A stretch of DNA of 64,000 nt from Planctomyces sp. SH-PL62. GTDB lineage: Bacteria > Planctomycetota > Planctomycetia > Isosphaerales > Isosphaeraceae. Numbering within the stretch: position 1 is the first letter of the stretch; the number at the start of each line of letters is the position of its first letter. Location: assembly GCF_001610895.1 (NCBI RefSeq), contig NZ_CP011273.1, positions 5,580,001 through 5,644,000 on the forward strand, read 5' to 3'. Positions 1 to 11,612 of the stretch are shown here, in pieces. Both the position numbers and the translations under genes were made by a program. The notes beneath the pieces are model-generated. The model saw nothing but the letters and a program-made list of their open reading frames with translations. It made no database searches and was not told where the DNA came from.

Positions 1-461
<461 letters not shown>

Positions 462-540
462 CCGGCCGACGGCCCCGCCTCCCGATCGGGGGGGCGGGGC
501 GACCGCATCTCCCCGCCTTCCCTCCCGCCCGGCCGTCACG

Positions 541-1620
541 TCATCGGCCCTCGCCCACCCACTCCTCGTCGAAGACCGCCCGGTTGACGACCGATCGCCC
601 TTCCGAGGTGTAGACGACCTGGATGGAGCCGTCCCGCGCCTGGATGGCGAGCGGATAGCCGTAGTCGCCGTCCCCCTCGGCGATGTTCCGGCGCACGGGC
701 CAGGAGCGGTCCAGGTCGGGCGAGAGGGCGACGGTCAGGGGGGTGCGGCGGCTCATGCTGTCGTTGAAGATCAGCAGCAGGTTCCCCTTGCGGGTCTTGA
801 GCAGGTCGACGGCCGCGTTGGGGTTCGGAAAGGCCGAGTCCCGCCCCTCCGACCAGGTCTGGCCGCCGTCGCGCGATTCCGAGCGGACGATGTGGCCGAT
901 GGTCTCCGGCTTGTAGTCGCCCGCGCGTCGGCAATAGGCCACGAGGTTCCCCGGCGACACCTCCGCGGGAGCGGGCTGGAGATTCCCCTTCGGCGAGACG
1001 ATCCGGCCGGTCGACGTCCAGGCTTTCGTCCCGGGGTCGTAGCGGAGGAAGAACGAGTACGTGTCCGCCCCGCTGGCCTCGGTGTCGGCGCCCGTCTCGT
1101 GATACAGCGGCAGCAGGTACTCGCCGGTGCTCAGGACGATCGGCCGGTTGCGGACCAGCGTCCCTTCCTCCATCACCAGGAGCGAGGCGTCGGACCAGGT
1201 CTCCGCGCCGTCGGAGGAGAGCTTGGCCGCGACCCGCGAGGTCGACCAGGTGTCGCCGTAGCGGACGACGTAGAAGAGCCAGACCAGGCCGTCGGGGGCC
1301 TCCCAGACCACGGCGTTGCCGACCGAGTGGAACGGGTCGTGCGCGATCCGCTTCGGGGCGGTCCAGGCGTCCGTCCCCTTCTTGAGCCGCGAGCCGAAGA
1401 CGCCGGTGTCGGTCGCGTACTCCCCCTCGCCGCCGTAATAGACGAGGTAGAGGTCGCCGTTCGCCAGCTCGGTCAGAGCGGCCGGGTGCTTGTACGGCCC
1501 GGTCTTCACCTCGGGCCCGAAGATCCGCTCGATGCGCAGGTCGCCGGCCCGGGAAAGGCTCGCGAGGGTCGTCCCCAGCATGGCCCCGACGAGGAGTGTG
1601 ACGGCCGCCCGGCGCTTCAT
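541..1620 (-). CDS. secreted BNR/sialidase-fold protein
   Basis: A protein of 359 residues. The chosen ATG at 1620 starts a classical Sec signal peptide (MKRRAAVTLLVGAMLGTTLA, then a small-residue cleavage region near SRAG); upstream in-frame ATGs would only add a low-complexity arginine-rich leader. The body shows repeated Asp-box-like turns (SSDGAETWSD, SRDGGQTWSEG) and six-bladed propeller spacing typical of exo-sialidase-fold proteins, which planctomycetes carry in large numbers. Substrate cannot be named: sialic acid cleavage is not implied, since many BNR proteins act on other sugars or only bind them. The gene is monocistronic here, convergent with gdhA. A 32-bp repeat found again at 5387 lies just upstream. 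Confidence 0.8.
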   Translation of the reverse strand: MKRRAAVTLLVGAMLGTTLASLSRAGDLRIERIFGPEVKTGPYKHPAALTELANGDLYLVYYGGEGEYATDTGVFGSRLKKGTDAWTAPKRIAHDPFHSVGNAVVWEAPDGLVWLFYVVRYGDTWSTSRVAAKLSSDGAETWSDASLLVMEEGTLVRNRPIVLSTGEYLLPLYHETGADTEASGADTYSFFLRYDPGTKAWTSTGRIVSPKGNLQPAPAEVSPGNLVAYCRRAGDYKPETIGHIVRSESRDGGQTWSEGRDSAFPNPNAAVDLLKTRKGNLLLIFNDSMSRRTPLTVALSPDLDRSWPVRRNIAEGDGDYGYPLAIQARDGSIQVVYTSEGRSVVNRAVFDEEWVGEGR

Positions 1621-1700
1621 GAGTCCCGTCCTTCCCGATATGGAGTGAATCGGCGTCCCGCGCGTCCCCGGGCCGGCCGAGCCCATCGTGGCATCGCGGC

Positions 1701-1732
1701 GGGCGCGACGCAAGCGCGAGGCCGCCGCGCCC
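1701..1732. repeat. 32-bp dispersed repeat, copy 1
   Basis: The 32 bases here are repeated exactly at 5387-5418. The unit starts with GGGCGCGACGCAAGCGCGAG, and its ends (GGCGCG and CGCGCC) are complementary, so it could fold. Both copies lie upstream of secreted-protein genes. A partial inverted relative appears near 16869-16885. Looks like a lineage-specific intergenic repeat; function unknown. Confidence 0.6.
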
Positions 1733-1972
1733 GACAAGGTCCATCGGAAGACCCTGGGCAGTCCTCGATCGCGTCTCCGGGGCGGCCCTTAGTCGGAACG
1801 CTGTACACGCCGGGATTCGCTAAAAATTGTTCATGCTGCGTAAGACATCGCTTGTCCGTGCGTCGTGTTCATTTTGGCGAAGCCTTACATCGAGTCCTTA
1901 ACCGCCCGCGAACCATCGAGGGATCATCACTCGTCGCTGCGATCGATCACCAACACTTTTCGAGCCCCCCCA

Positions 1973-4900
1973 ATGAACAATCCCAATCCCCCTTATGATC
2001 CCGGCACGTACATCGAAGGCGGCGCAGAGGGATTGAAAAAGCTGAGAAAGGCAGAGGCCGAGGCCATCCGGAAACGACGCGACCACGCATTCATGGGCTC
2101 GTCGGAGAGAATGCCGGAAGGTTACGAAGGCCTCGGGAGGCGGAATCCCCGGAGCGGCCCCGAGTTCGTCGAGGACGCCGTGGGTCTTGCCCTGTCGGGC
2201 GGAGGGATCCGGTCGGCCATGTTCAACCTGGGAGTCCTCCAGGCCTTCCATGCGAGCAAGCTGCTGCCTCTGGTGGACTACCTCGCCACCGTGTCGGGCG
2301 GCGGCTATATCGGAGCCTATGTTTCGGCCAAGGTGGTCCGCCCGGGGGGCGATCCTTCGAAGACCGACTCGACCGACCGCGACGAGCATGAAGCCAAATC
2401 CCCCCTGGTCCGCAACCTCAATTACGAGGGGGCGAACGCCGGCTCCAGGGACCAGACTTCCGTACCCAACGAGCATCAATATCTCCACGACCCTAAATAT
2501 TCCAACATCATCACCAAGTTCAACTTCCTCTCCCGCCTGTCCGAAATGTACGCGAGATGGCTCTTCGGCCTGTTGCTCAACCTGCTGTGCCTGGGCTCGT
2601 TCGTGGTCCTGCTCTGCGGGGCCGTCGCATATGCATTCCGAGCCCTGGATGGGACCTACTGGCAGGACTGGAGCTACTGGGCGAAGGACTCCGGATCGCC
2701 ATGGCTGGCGACGATGCTTCAATTCATCAAGAGCAGCGACCTGGCTCGGGCGATGATCATCCCCTTGGCAGCCTTGACGGCCGCCTTCTATGTCGCGATT
2801 CTGCAGATTTGGTTCCTGGGCGCGGCGACCGTCACCTGCCTGGCCTTGATCGTCTCGGGCGCGATGGCGTCCTCGGTACGGCCCTACTTCGGCGGGATCT
2901 TGGTGGTCGTCGGGGTGGTGGTCGGCATCGCCTTCCGTCTATTCGCGTGGCTCTGCGACGAATCCTCGCGCCCCTTCGTGTTGCGAGGGTTGTGGCGGCG
3001 TCTGCTCATCTCCTGGTTGATCCTCGTCCTCTGCTCGGTCGCCGTGATGATCTCCAACTTCGACACCGTCGTGACGGGGGGATGGGTCCTCCAGGTGCGC
3101 GAGGCTCCGGGGGGGCAGTACGAAGAATATGTTCGGATCGCGGCCCTGCTGCAGGCGCTCGTGGCGATAGCCACGTTTCTCGTCTCGCAGCGGTTCATCA
3201 AGGTCGGAGGGACCCTGGGCGGCAACTCGATCGAGAAGATCCTCCGGCTCCTGTTCACGTCGGCCATGTCCCTGGTCCCCCTCATGGTGGTGTACTGGGT
3301 GGCCCGGGAGGACTTCTCCGGGGTGGCCAAGTCCGCCGTCAACGCGAGGGTCCTTCTGGCACGGCAGCAGATCATGTTCGGGGACGGACCGGGACTGGCG
3401 AAAGAAGGACGGGCCACGGCCGAGGACCTGGTACGGCTAGACCAGGTGACCGGCGGCAAATCGATCCTGGAAGAGGTCGAACGACGCATCCGCAGCCGAC
3501 CGCTGGGCCGGACGACCCCCATCTCGGAGATCATCCAGGACACCGCGCAATCCTATCGCGATTTCTACACGGTCCTTCCGGTGGACGCGAATGCGCGCCG
3601 GTACGATGCCGGCCTGACCTCCCTGGGCGGGCGGGGTCAGCTACGCTACGAGGACGTCAGGACCGCCGTCGAATCGCTGATCGGGGCCGACTACCGCTAC
3701 CACATCCGAGACGCGAAGCCCGGCACGAGCTACGAGGCCGAGCATCGGAACCACAGCCTGGAGAAGTCGGCGGAGCCGACCGCGGAGCTCAACTACGTGC
3801 GGAGCGTGCTCTCCTATTACGACAGCCCCGGCGCCACCTGGTGGCGGCTGATCGACTTCGATCAGGCGGCTCGCGGCCGGTTCCTCCTGGGGACTCTCGT
3901 CGTTTTCCTGATCTCCGGATGTCTCATCAATCTGAACCGGACGTCGATGCACGACTTCTACCGTGGCCGGCTCGGGGAAGCGTTCCTGGCGGACGAGCAC
4001 GTCGATCGAAGGGACCTGACGATGGAGGAGCTGAAAACGACGGCGCATGGCTACCCCTACCATCTGGTGTCCGCGACGGTGAACATGCCTCGCCACTGGG
4101 CGGATCGGGGCGACGAGAGCCGCAACTTCACGTTCGGCAACCTGTATTGCGGCTCCGAGGTCACCGGCTACCGGAGGACCGACGCCTACTCGTGGTCCGA
4201 TCTCGGCAAGATCAAGCTCGCGGACGCCATGGCCATCTCGGGGGCCGCGATCTCGCCGGCGCAGTCGCAGACCCTGATCTCGAGCTTCATGCTGAGTCTA
4301 TTCAACTGGCGGCTGGGCCAGTGGGCGCTCAATCCTCAAAGACGGGCGTACTTCTTCTGGCGGCCTATGGCCCTGGTACTCCTCGCGACTTCCGCGATCT
4401 GGTGGTTCCGAGACCAGTGGTTCCGCCTCCACAACCAGAAGGCGAAGGTCGACGGCGGCGCGAATGAGGGCGGTAGGCGACGGCTTCGAGCCGTCGAATT
4501 CTGGAAGAGTCGCCCGCTCCTCTTCCTCTCGGACGGGGCCCATTACGACAATCTCGGCCTCGAACTGCTCCTCGAACGCCGCTGCCGGATGATCATCGTC
4601 TCCGACGTCTCCAACGATGCGCGGTTCGAAATGTCGGACCTCCTCAGCGTCGTGAGGAGAGCCCGGGAGACCGAAGGCATCGGATTCTTCGCCTGCAACG
4701 ACGACGGCGAGGCGGATCTCGATGAACCTCTGGAAGAGAGCCTGACTCGATGGGTGACGGCGCAATCCCAACCCGACCGGCCTCCCTGGTGGCTTGCAAG
4801 GCTTTTCCCCCACCTGAAGAATCGCTCCTTCAGGAGCGACCCCACAACGCCCGTGCTTCCGGTCTTCTGTGGATATATCAAGTACCCCGACGTCGAGGAA

Positions 4901-5212
4901 CTCGCGACGCTGTTCCTCATCAAGCCGAATTACTGGGGAGTCGACAGCTGGCCGATCGAGGTCAGGAAGTACTTCGAGGCCAACGAGTCGTTCCCCCACG
5001 AGTCGAACATCGACCAGTTCTTCACCCAGCGCCAGGCCGAGGCTTATCGTCAACTCGGCTTCGTGACGGGCCTTCATCTCAATCCGAGCCCCGGTTCGGC
5101 GCCGCCTTTCTCGCGAGCCGCCTGGCCGGACGTCTCCGCCATCGCGAGGCGGATGATCGCCAAGGTCATGGACGCCAAGGGCAAGGTGGAGGCGAAGTCG
5201 GCAGGCGCGTGA
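1973..5212 (+). CDS. large membrane patatin-like phospholipase/hydrolase
   Basis: A protein of 1079 residues from the ATG at 1973 (an upstream in-frame ATG at 1865 would add 36 poorly conserved residues; neither has a clear ribosome site). The N-terminus carries the patatin oxyanion loop SGGGIRSA (about 75-82) and the nucleophile Ser108 in TVSGGGYIG. The catalytic Asp is in SDGAHYDNLG (Asp854). Between them lie about eight or nine hydrophobic helices and soluble loops, so the Ser/Asp dyad is split by roughly 745 residues, far more than in ordinary patatins of 300-400 residues. It is predicted to be an inner-membrane lipid acyl hydrolase; substrate unknown. There is no operon partner. Confidence 0.82.
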   Translation: MNNPNPPYDPGTYIEGGAEGLKKLRKAEAEAIRKRRDHAFMGSSERMPEGYEGLGRRNPRSGPEFVEDAVGLALSGGGIRSAMFNLGVLQAFHASKLLPLVDYLATVSGGGYIGAYVSAKVVRPGGDPSKTDSTDRDEHEAKSPLVRNLNYEGANAGSRDQTSVPNEHQYLHDPKYSNIITKFNFLSRLSEMYARWLFGLLLNLLCLGSFVVLLCGAVAYAFRALDGTYWQDWSYWAKDSGSPWLATMLQFIKSSDLARAMIIPLAALTAAFYVAILQIWFLGAATVTCLALIVSGAMASSVRPYFGGILVVVGVVVGIAFRLFAWLCDESSRPFVLRGLWRRLLISWLILVLCSVAVMISNFDTVVTGGWVLQVREAPGGQYEEYVRIAALLQALVAIATFLVSQRFIKVGGTLGGNSIEKILRLLFTSAMSLVPLMVVYWVAREDFSGVAKSAVNARVLLARQQIMFGDGPGLAKEGRATAEDLVRLDQVTGGKSILEEVERRIRSRPLGRTTPISEIIQDTAQSYRDFYTVLPVDANARRYDAGLTSLGGRGQLRYEDVRTAVESLIGADYRYHIRDAKPGTSYEAEHRNHSLEKSAEPTAELNYVRSVLSYYDSPGATWWRLIDFDQAARGRFLLGTLVVFLISGCLINLNRTSMHDFYRGRLGEAFLADEHVDRRDLTMEELKTTAHGYPYHLVSATVNMPRHWADRGDESRNFTFGNLYCGSEVTGYRRTDAYSWSDLGKIKLADAMAISGAAISPAQSQTLISSFMLSLFNWRLGQWALNPQRRAYFFWRPMALVLLATSAIWWFRDQWFRLHNQKAKVDGGANEGGRRRLRAVEFWKSRPLLFLSDGAHYDNLGLELLLERRCRMIIVSDVSNDARFEMSDLLSVVRRARETEGIGFFACNDDGEADLDEPLEESLTRWVTAQSQPDRPPWWLARLFPHLKNRSFRSDPTTPVLPVFCGYIKYPDVEELATLFLIKPNYWGVDSWPIEVRKYFEANESFPHESNIDQFFTQRQAEAYRQLGFVTGLHLNPSPGSAPPFSRAAWPDVSAIARRMIAKVMDAKGKVEAKSAGA

Positions 5213-5495
5213 TCATCGACCGACGAGGCAGGGGGGCGGCGGCCCCGGTCCACTGCCCCCCCCTCGGCACGTGCGCCTCGACGAGCCGAGGGGCTTTCGG
5301 ATCATCAATGGTGCGGCGTCAGGCCGCAAGAGCGGGCGGAGCCTGACGACCCCATTACGGGCGTGGAACGCCCGGCCCCGCTCCGGGGGCGCGACGCAAG
5401 CGCGAGGCCGCCGCGCCCTGGAACCGACCGGGCGGGGCGTGTTATACCGAAGCTCGACGTCCGTCGTCCCTCCCCCACCCCGCGGATCCCTCCCC
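5213..5495. other. intergenic region with small palindrome and 32-bp repeat
   Basis: 283 bases between the patatin-like gene and the glycosidase-like gene. It contains a short hairpin (CGGGCGT-GGA-ACGCCCG, about 5359-5375) and the second copy of the 32-bp repeat at 5387-5418. No coding signal seen; the long open frame running through it is explained by GC bias. Confidence 0.5.
5387..5418. repeat. 32-bp dispersed repeat, copy 2
   Basis: Exact 32-base match, in the same orientation, to 1701-1732. It lies 77 bases upstream of the ATG of the glycosidase-like gene. The ends of the unit are mutually complementary. Confidence 0.6.
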
Positions 5496-7667
5496 ATGAC
5501 CCTCCCCCGCCTCATGCTCCAGATGGGCTTCCTCGGCTTCCTGGCCGCCTCGGCGGTCGGCGGCGAGCCCCCCGCCGCCCCCGCCGACGACTTCCCCCGG
5601 TTCGTCGTCCCCGGCGAGGAGCCCGCCATGGCGAGGCTCCAGGAGCTGTTCCGGCTCCACCACGCGAGGGCGGCCACGAACTGCACCCTCTGGGACGCCT
5701 GGCTGCCGCACGCCACGCTCTGGCCGGCCGTCGGCCCGGCGCCCACCGCCCAGGCCACGCGGGACTACTACCGGAAGGTCTTCCTCGAGCGCCGGATCGA
5801 CGACGAAGGGTACGTCGCCATGCAGCAGCATCGCGGCCTGGCGCACAGCGACGGATGGCCCTTCCCGACGTTCCAGCAGGCCGGCGGCGTCGGCTGGTAT
5901 TTCTCGACGGCCGGCGAGAACTACCTGATGGACAACTTCCCGACCAAGGCCCTGACGAACACCGACGGCTGGGAGATCCAGGGCGCGGTGGTCGAGGGGA
6001 TCGCTCCCGATCGCGGCCTCCGGCTCCGCATCACCGAGGACTCGGCGACCGTCGCCACGCCCGCATTCGCCTGCAAGACGTTCGTCGCCCCGTACGTCCG
6101 CCTGGAATGGGGGGCGGAGGGCCTGGGCCCCGACGCCAGGCCCTCGCTGGACTGGATCCTCCAGGGCGAGACCGAATGGAAGGCCGACCGCCGCGCCCCG
6201 ATGTCCACGCCCCCCGCCTCGGGCGCGCAGGCCTTCGCCGACGTGCCGCTCCACCGGCGACCGGGGTACGAGGGGACCCTGTCCCGCGTCCGGCTGCAAC
6301 TCGACGGCGCCAAGGGAGCGGTCGTGACCCTCAAGTCGATCATCTCGGCGATCGACACGCGGCACCCGATCACGAACATCAACTTCGTCGTCGGGTCGGC
6401 CGAGTACTTCGCCTGGACGACCGACCTCCCGTTCCTGAAGGCCAACATCGGCCGGATGCGCGGGGCGCTGCGGTACGCGCTCCGGGAGTTCGGCGTTCGC
6501 GAGCATCACCTGGTCCGCGTCCCCTGGGTGGGGCATGACGGCCGCTCGGGCCTGGCGTTCGGCCCGGACGGGACGAAGACGCTGCTCCACGGCACGGGGG
6601 TCGGCAACAATTACTGGGACCTGCTCCCCTTCGGCGGCGACGACGGCCTGGCGACCATCTACCTGTACGACGCCCTTCGCCGTCAGGCCGACCTGGAAGC
6701 CGCGATCGTCGATCACCCCGAATGGGCGATCCCGGCCGACGTCGAACCCTTCGCGGCCGACGAACTGCGGGCGCTTGCCGCGCAGGTGAAGGCGAAGTTC
6801 GGGGAGACCTTCTGGAACGCCGAAACCGGCCGGTTCGCCGGCTGGCGAGACCGCGACGGCAAGGCGTACGACTACGGCTTCGTGTTCGTGAACACCGAGG
6901 CGATCGCCTACGGCCTGGCGACCGACGAGCAGGCCCGCGCGGTCTACGACTGGCTCGACGGCCGCCGCCTCGTCGCCGGCGACACCTCGCAAGGCGCCGA
7001 CATCTACCACTGGCGGTTCGGCCCCCGCTCGACGACCCGGCGCAACGTCGAAACCTACGGCTGGGTCTGGTCGGCCCCCGAAGGAATCCCCTGGGGCGGC
7101 CAGGTCCAGGACGGCGGCGCAGTGCTCGGCTTCTCCCATTTCGACATGATGTCGAGGCTCCGCGTCAACGGCCCCGACGACGCCTGGGCCCGCCTCCGCG
7201 CCATCCTCGACTGGTTCGGCGAGGTCCAGGCCGAAGGGGGCTACCGCGCCTACTACGCCAAGCCCGGCCGGGGTACGCTGCAAGGGGGAGGCCCCGCGGG
7301 GGGCCTCGGGCTGGACCAGGAATTCATGGAGAGCGTCCTCACGCCCCAGGTGATGCTCTACGGCTTCCTCGGCGTCGAGCCCCGCCCCGGCGGGCTGAAG
7401 ATCGACCCGAAGCTGCCGTCGAAGGCCCCGTCGCTGGCCGTCACCGGCGTCCAGGCCCAGGGACACGTCCTCGACCTCGCCGCCGAGCCCGACGTCGTCA
7501 AGCTCACCGCCCGCATCGTCGACGGCTCCCCTTTCTCCGTCTGGCTCCCCGAGGGACGTTGGGAAATCTCCACCGACGACGGCCCCCGCGCGTACGATTC
7601 GAAGGACGGGCCGCTGAAGGTCCGGTTCCGCGAAGGCGAGACCTGCACCTGCCGTCGACTGAGATGA
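5496..7667 (+). CDS. secreted (alpha/alpha)6-type glycosidase-like protein
   Basis: 723 residues from the ATG at 5496. Upstream in-frame ATGs were rejected because this one opens a plausible signal peptide (MTLPRLMLQMGFLGFLAASA, then VGGE). The middle contains a beta-rich domain, then a helical domain with aromatic and acidic motifs (GNNYWDLLPFGGDDG, YGFVFVNTEAIAYGLA, NVETYGWVWSAPEGIPWGGQ, DQEFMESVLTP) and ends with a beta-sandwich segment (GVEPRPGGLKIDPKLP) of the kind seen in six-hairpin glycosidases such as GH65, GH78 and GH94. The exact GH family is not recognised. Its stop codon lies just upstream of, and is translationally close to, the next gene, so the two probably form an operon. Confidence 0.7.
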   Translation: MTLPRLMLQMGFLGFLAASAVGGEPPAAPADDFPRFVVPGEEPAMARLQELFRLHHARAATNCTLWDAWLPHATLWPAVGPAPTAQATRDYYRKVFLERRIDDEGYVAMQQHRGLAHSDGWPFPTFQQAGGVGWYFSTAGENYLMDNFPTKALTNTDGWEIQGAVVEGIAPDRGLRLRITEDSATVATPAFACKTFVAPYVRLEWGAEGLGPDARPSLDWILQGETEWKADRRAPMSTPPASGAQAFADVPLHRRPGYEGTLSRVRLQLDGAKGAVVTLKSIISAIDTRHPITNINFVVGSAEYFAWTTDLPFLKANIGRMRGALRYALREFGVREHHLVRVPWVGHDGRSGLAFGPDGTKTLLHGTGVGNNYWDLLPFGGDDGLATIYLYDALRRQADLEAAIVDHPEWAIPADVEPFAADELRALAAQVKAKFGETFWNAETGRFAGWRDRDGKAYDYGFVFVNTEAIAYGLATDEQARAVYDWLDGRRLVAGDTSQGADIYHWRFGPRSTTRRNVETYGWVWSAPEGIPWGGQVQDGGAVLGFSHFDMMSRLRVNGPDDAWARLRAILDWFGEVQAEGGYRAYYAKPGRGTLQGGGPAGGLGLDQEFMESVLTPQVMLYGFLGVEPRPGGLKIDPKLPSKAPSLAVTGVQAQGHVLDLAAEPDVVKLTARIVDGSPFSVWLPEGRWEISTDDGPRAYDSKDGPLKVRFREGETCTCRRLR

Positions 7668-7678
7668 GGAGAATCCGA

Positions 7679-8581
7679 ATGTCGCGACGACTCCGATTCC
7701 TGATCTCGAGCCTGGCGGCCGTGCTGGCGATCGCCCCGGCGCGGGGCGACGAGGCCCCGAAGGTGGTCCGCGTCCTGACCTGGAACATCTGGCGGGGCGG
7801 GGACCGGGCGATGGACGAGCAGGCGCCCGAGGCGAAGCTCGCCAAGCAGAGGCGGGTGGCCGAGGTCATCCGGGCCAGCCGGGCCGACGTCGTGGCGATG
7901 GTCGAAACCTACGGCAGCGGCGAGGCGATCGCCCGCGAGTTGGGGTTCCACTTCCACCCCCGAGGGACGAACGTCTCGATCCTCAGCCGCTGGCCGATCC
8001 GCCGCGACCTCTCGGTCTACAAGCCGTTCCACTGCGTCGGCGCCCTGATCGAGCCCCCCGGCGGCCCGCCGATCGCCGTCTATTCGGTCTGGGTCCACTA
8101 CGTCGACGACGTCTGGACCGACCCCCGCTCGCGCGACGGCCGATCGGCCGAGAAGCTCGTCGCCGACGACGGCCCGAGCCGCGTGGAGGAAGTCCGCGCG
8201 ATCCTCGACGGCGCCGCCGCGGAGACGGCCGGGACGCCGGGCCTCCCCGTGATCGTCGCCGGGGATTTCAACAGCAACTCACACCTGGATTACACCGAAC
8301 TCGCCCGCGATCAGTACGGGCTGGTCGTCCCCTGGCCCGTGACGAGGGCCGTCGCCGAGGCGGGATACCGCGACGCCTACCGGGTGTGCAACCCGGTCGT
8401 CGACCGCGGGAAGGACCGGACGTGGTCGCCCCGGTTCCCCGAGCAGATCCAGGACCGGATCGACTTCGTGTTCTGGAAGGGGGACGCGATCTTCCCGCTG
8501 TCGGCGACGAGGATCGACGAGGCTCCCGGCGTCTGGCCCTCGGACCATGCGGCCGTCCTGGTCGAGTTCGAGGCCCGCTGA
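7679..8581 (+). CDS. secreted endonuclease/exonuclease/phosphatase-fold hydrolase
   Basis: 300 residues. Two ATGs compete: 7664 overlaps the upstream stop as ATGA, while 7679 has AGGAG seven bases upstream and opens a signal peptide (MSRRLRFLISSLAAVLAIAP), so 7679 is preferred. EEP-fold motifs are present in order: LTWNIWRGG, the acidic VAMVETYG, VAGDFNSNSHLDY, DRIDFVFWKG and SDHAAVLVEF (catalytic His near the C-terminus). Such proteins are metal-dependent phosphodiesterases or phosphatases; the secreted location and pairing with a glycosidase-like gene suggest a role outside the cytoplasm on a polymer or phosphoester. Substrate unknown. Confidence 0.85.
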   Translation: MSRRLRFLISSLAAVLAIAPARGDEAPKVVRVLTWNIWRGGDRAMDEQAPEAKLAKQRRVAEVIRASRADVVAMVETYGSGEAIARELGFHFHPRGTNVSILSRWPIRRDLSVYKPFHCVGALIEPPGGPPIAVYSVWVHYVDDVWTDPRSRDGRSAEKLVADDGPSRVEEVRAILDGAAAETAGTPGLPVIVAGDFNSNSHLDYTELARDQYGLVVPWPVTRAVAEAGYRDAYRVCNPVVDRGKDRTWSPRFPEQIQDRIDFVFWKGDAIFPLSATRIDEAPGVWPSDHAAVLVEFEAR

Positions 8582-8696
8582 CCCGGCGCGCCGGTCGGGC
8601 CTTGTCGCGGACCCTCGCCGATTGCGAGGATGGAGACGACGCGACGCACGCACGCCACAGACGACGTATGGAGGCCCCGCTGGGGGTTCGCACCGC

Positions 8697-9644
8697 ATGG
8701 CCGCCTCTCCGACCGGTCCCGACCCCGAGAAGGACGCCGACCACGCGGCGGCCGAATGGCTCTTCCAGGACGAGCCGGGGCCGGGGAGCCCTCCCCGACA
8801 GCCGATCGTCGCGCCCGGCGGCGAGAGTTTCGACCTGGCCGACGCTCCCGACGTCGCCCCCCGACGCCCCCCCGCGCCGCCTGCCGACTCGGAGTGGAAG
8901 CCCGCCGCCGAGTCCGCCCACGCGGCGAAGGCCGTCGAGCGCGCGAAGGCGAAGGAGGAGCCTGGGCCGTCGCCTCGCGAGCGGCCCGCGGCGCGTCGGC
9001 TCGAAGGGGCGTCGGCCGTCGATCAGGTCTGGTCGCGCGGCTCGGAGTGGGGGCCGACCCTCGCCGCCTTGGGCCTCTGGACGGCGCTCGTCCTGGTCGT
9101 CCTCTGGATCTGCCTGGCCACGGAGCTGTACGCGGCGGCGCTCGTCGTCTTCGCGGTCGGCGGGGCCGTCGGCCTGGCTTTCCTCTACCCGATCCTCATC
9201 ACCCTGGAACGCCCGGTCCGGATGACCCCCGAGCAGGCGCTCCGGGACTACTACAACGCCCTCTCGCACCACTTCCCGCACTACAAGCGCATGTGGCTGC
9301 TCCTCGACAACGCCGGCCGGACCTCGTCGAAGTTCGCGTCCTTCGAGGGCTTCAAGCGGTACTGGAAGGAACGGCTCAAGCAGCTCCGCGAGGGCCGCGC
9401 GAAGGGCTCGGCGCCGCTGGTGTTCGTCATCTCCGGGTTCAAGTCGGAGAAGAGCGGCGGCAAGACGGCGATCGACGCGACCTGGACGGCGCAGGTCTTC
9501 GTCAGAGGCCGGCGCGAGCAGGGGCCCATCTGGTCGCTGCCGACGGGGGGAAGCTTCGTGAAGGGCCCCGACGGAATGTGGTATCTCGACGACGGCACGC
9601 TGGCCGAACGCGCCCCGAGGAAGGCCGCCGACGACGCGGGATGA
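8697..9644 (+). CDS. membrane protein of unknown function
   Basis: 315 residues from the ATG at 8697. The first 120 residues are charged, proline/alanine-rich and probably disordered. Two adjacent transmembrane helices follow (about 127-170, GPTLAALGLWTALVLVVLWI and the next segment). The C-terminal 140 residues form a soluble domain beginning RMTPEQALRDYYNALSHHFP, which resembles NTF2/DUF4878-like cone domains; this is only a resemblance. No catalytic motif is recognised. It precedes the histidine kinase by 43 bases on the same strand. Confidence 0.6.
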   Translation: MAASPTGPDPEKDADHAAAEWLFQDEPGPGSPPRQPIVAPGGESFDLADAPDVAPRRPPAPPADSEWKPAAESAHAAKAVERAKAKEEPGPSPRERPAARRLEGASAVDQVWSRGSEWGPTLAALGLWTALVLVVLWICLATELYAAALVVFAVGGAVGLAFLYPILITLERPVRMTPEQALRDYYNALSHHFPHYKRMWLLLDNAGRTSSKFASFEGFKRYWKERLKQLREGRAKGSAPLVFVISGFKSEKSGGKTAIDATWTAQVFVRGRREQGPIWSLPTGGSFVKGPDGMWYLDDGTLAERAPRKAADDAG

Positions 9645-9687
9645 GCCCCCCGCCCCGTCTCCAGACATATCTTCCTTGAGGTGACCG

Positions 9688-11574
<1,887 letters not shown>

Positions 11575-11612
11575 CCTCCTCGCGCCTCGTCGGCCCTCCG
11601 TCCGATCCGGCC

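Noticed and set aside
536-1744. A 402-residue minus-strand frame overlapping the sialidase-like gene
   Set aside because: Same region read one base off; no signal peptide or Asp-box motifs, whereas the other frame has both.
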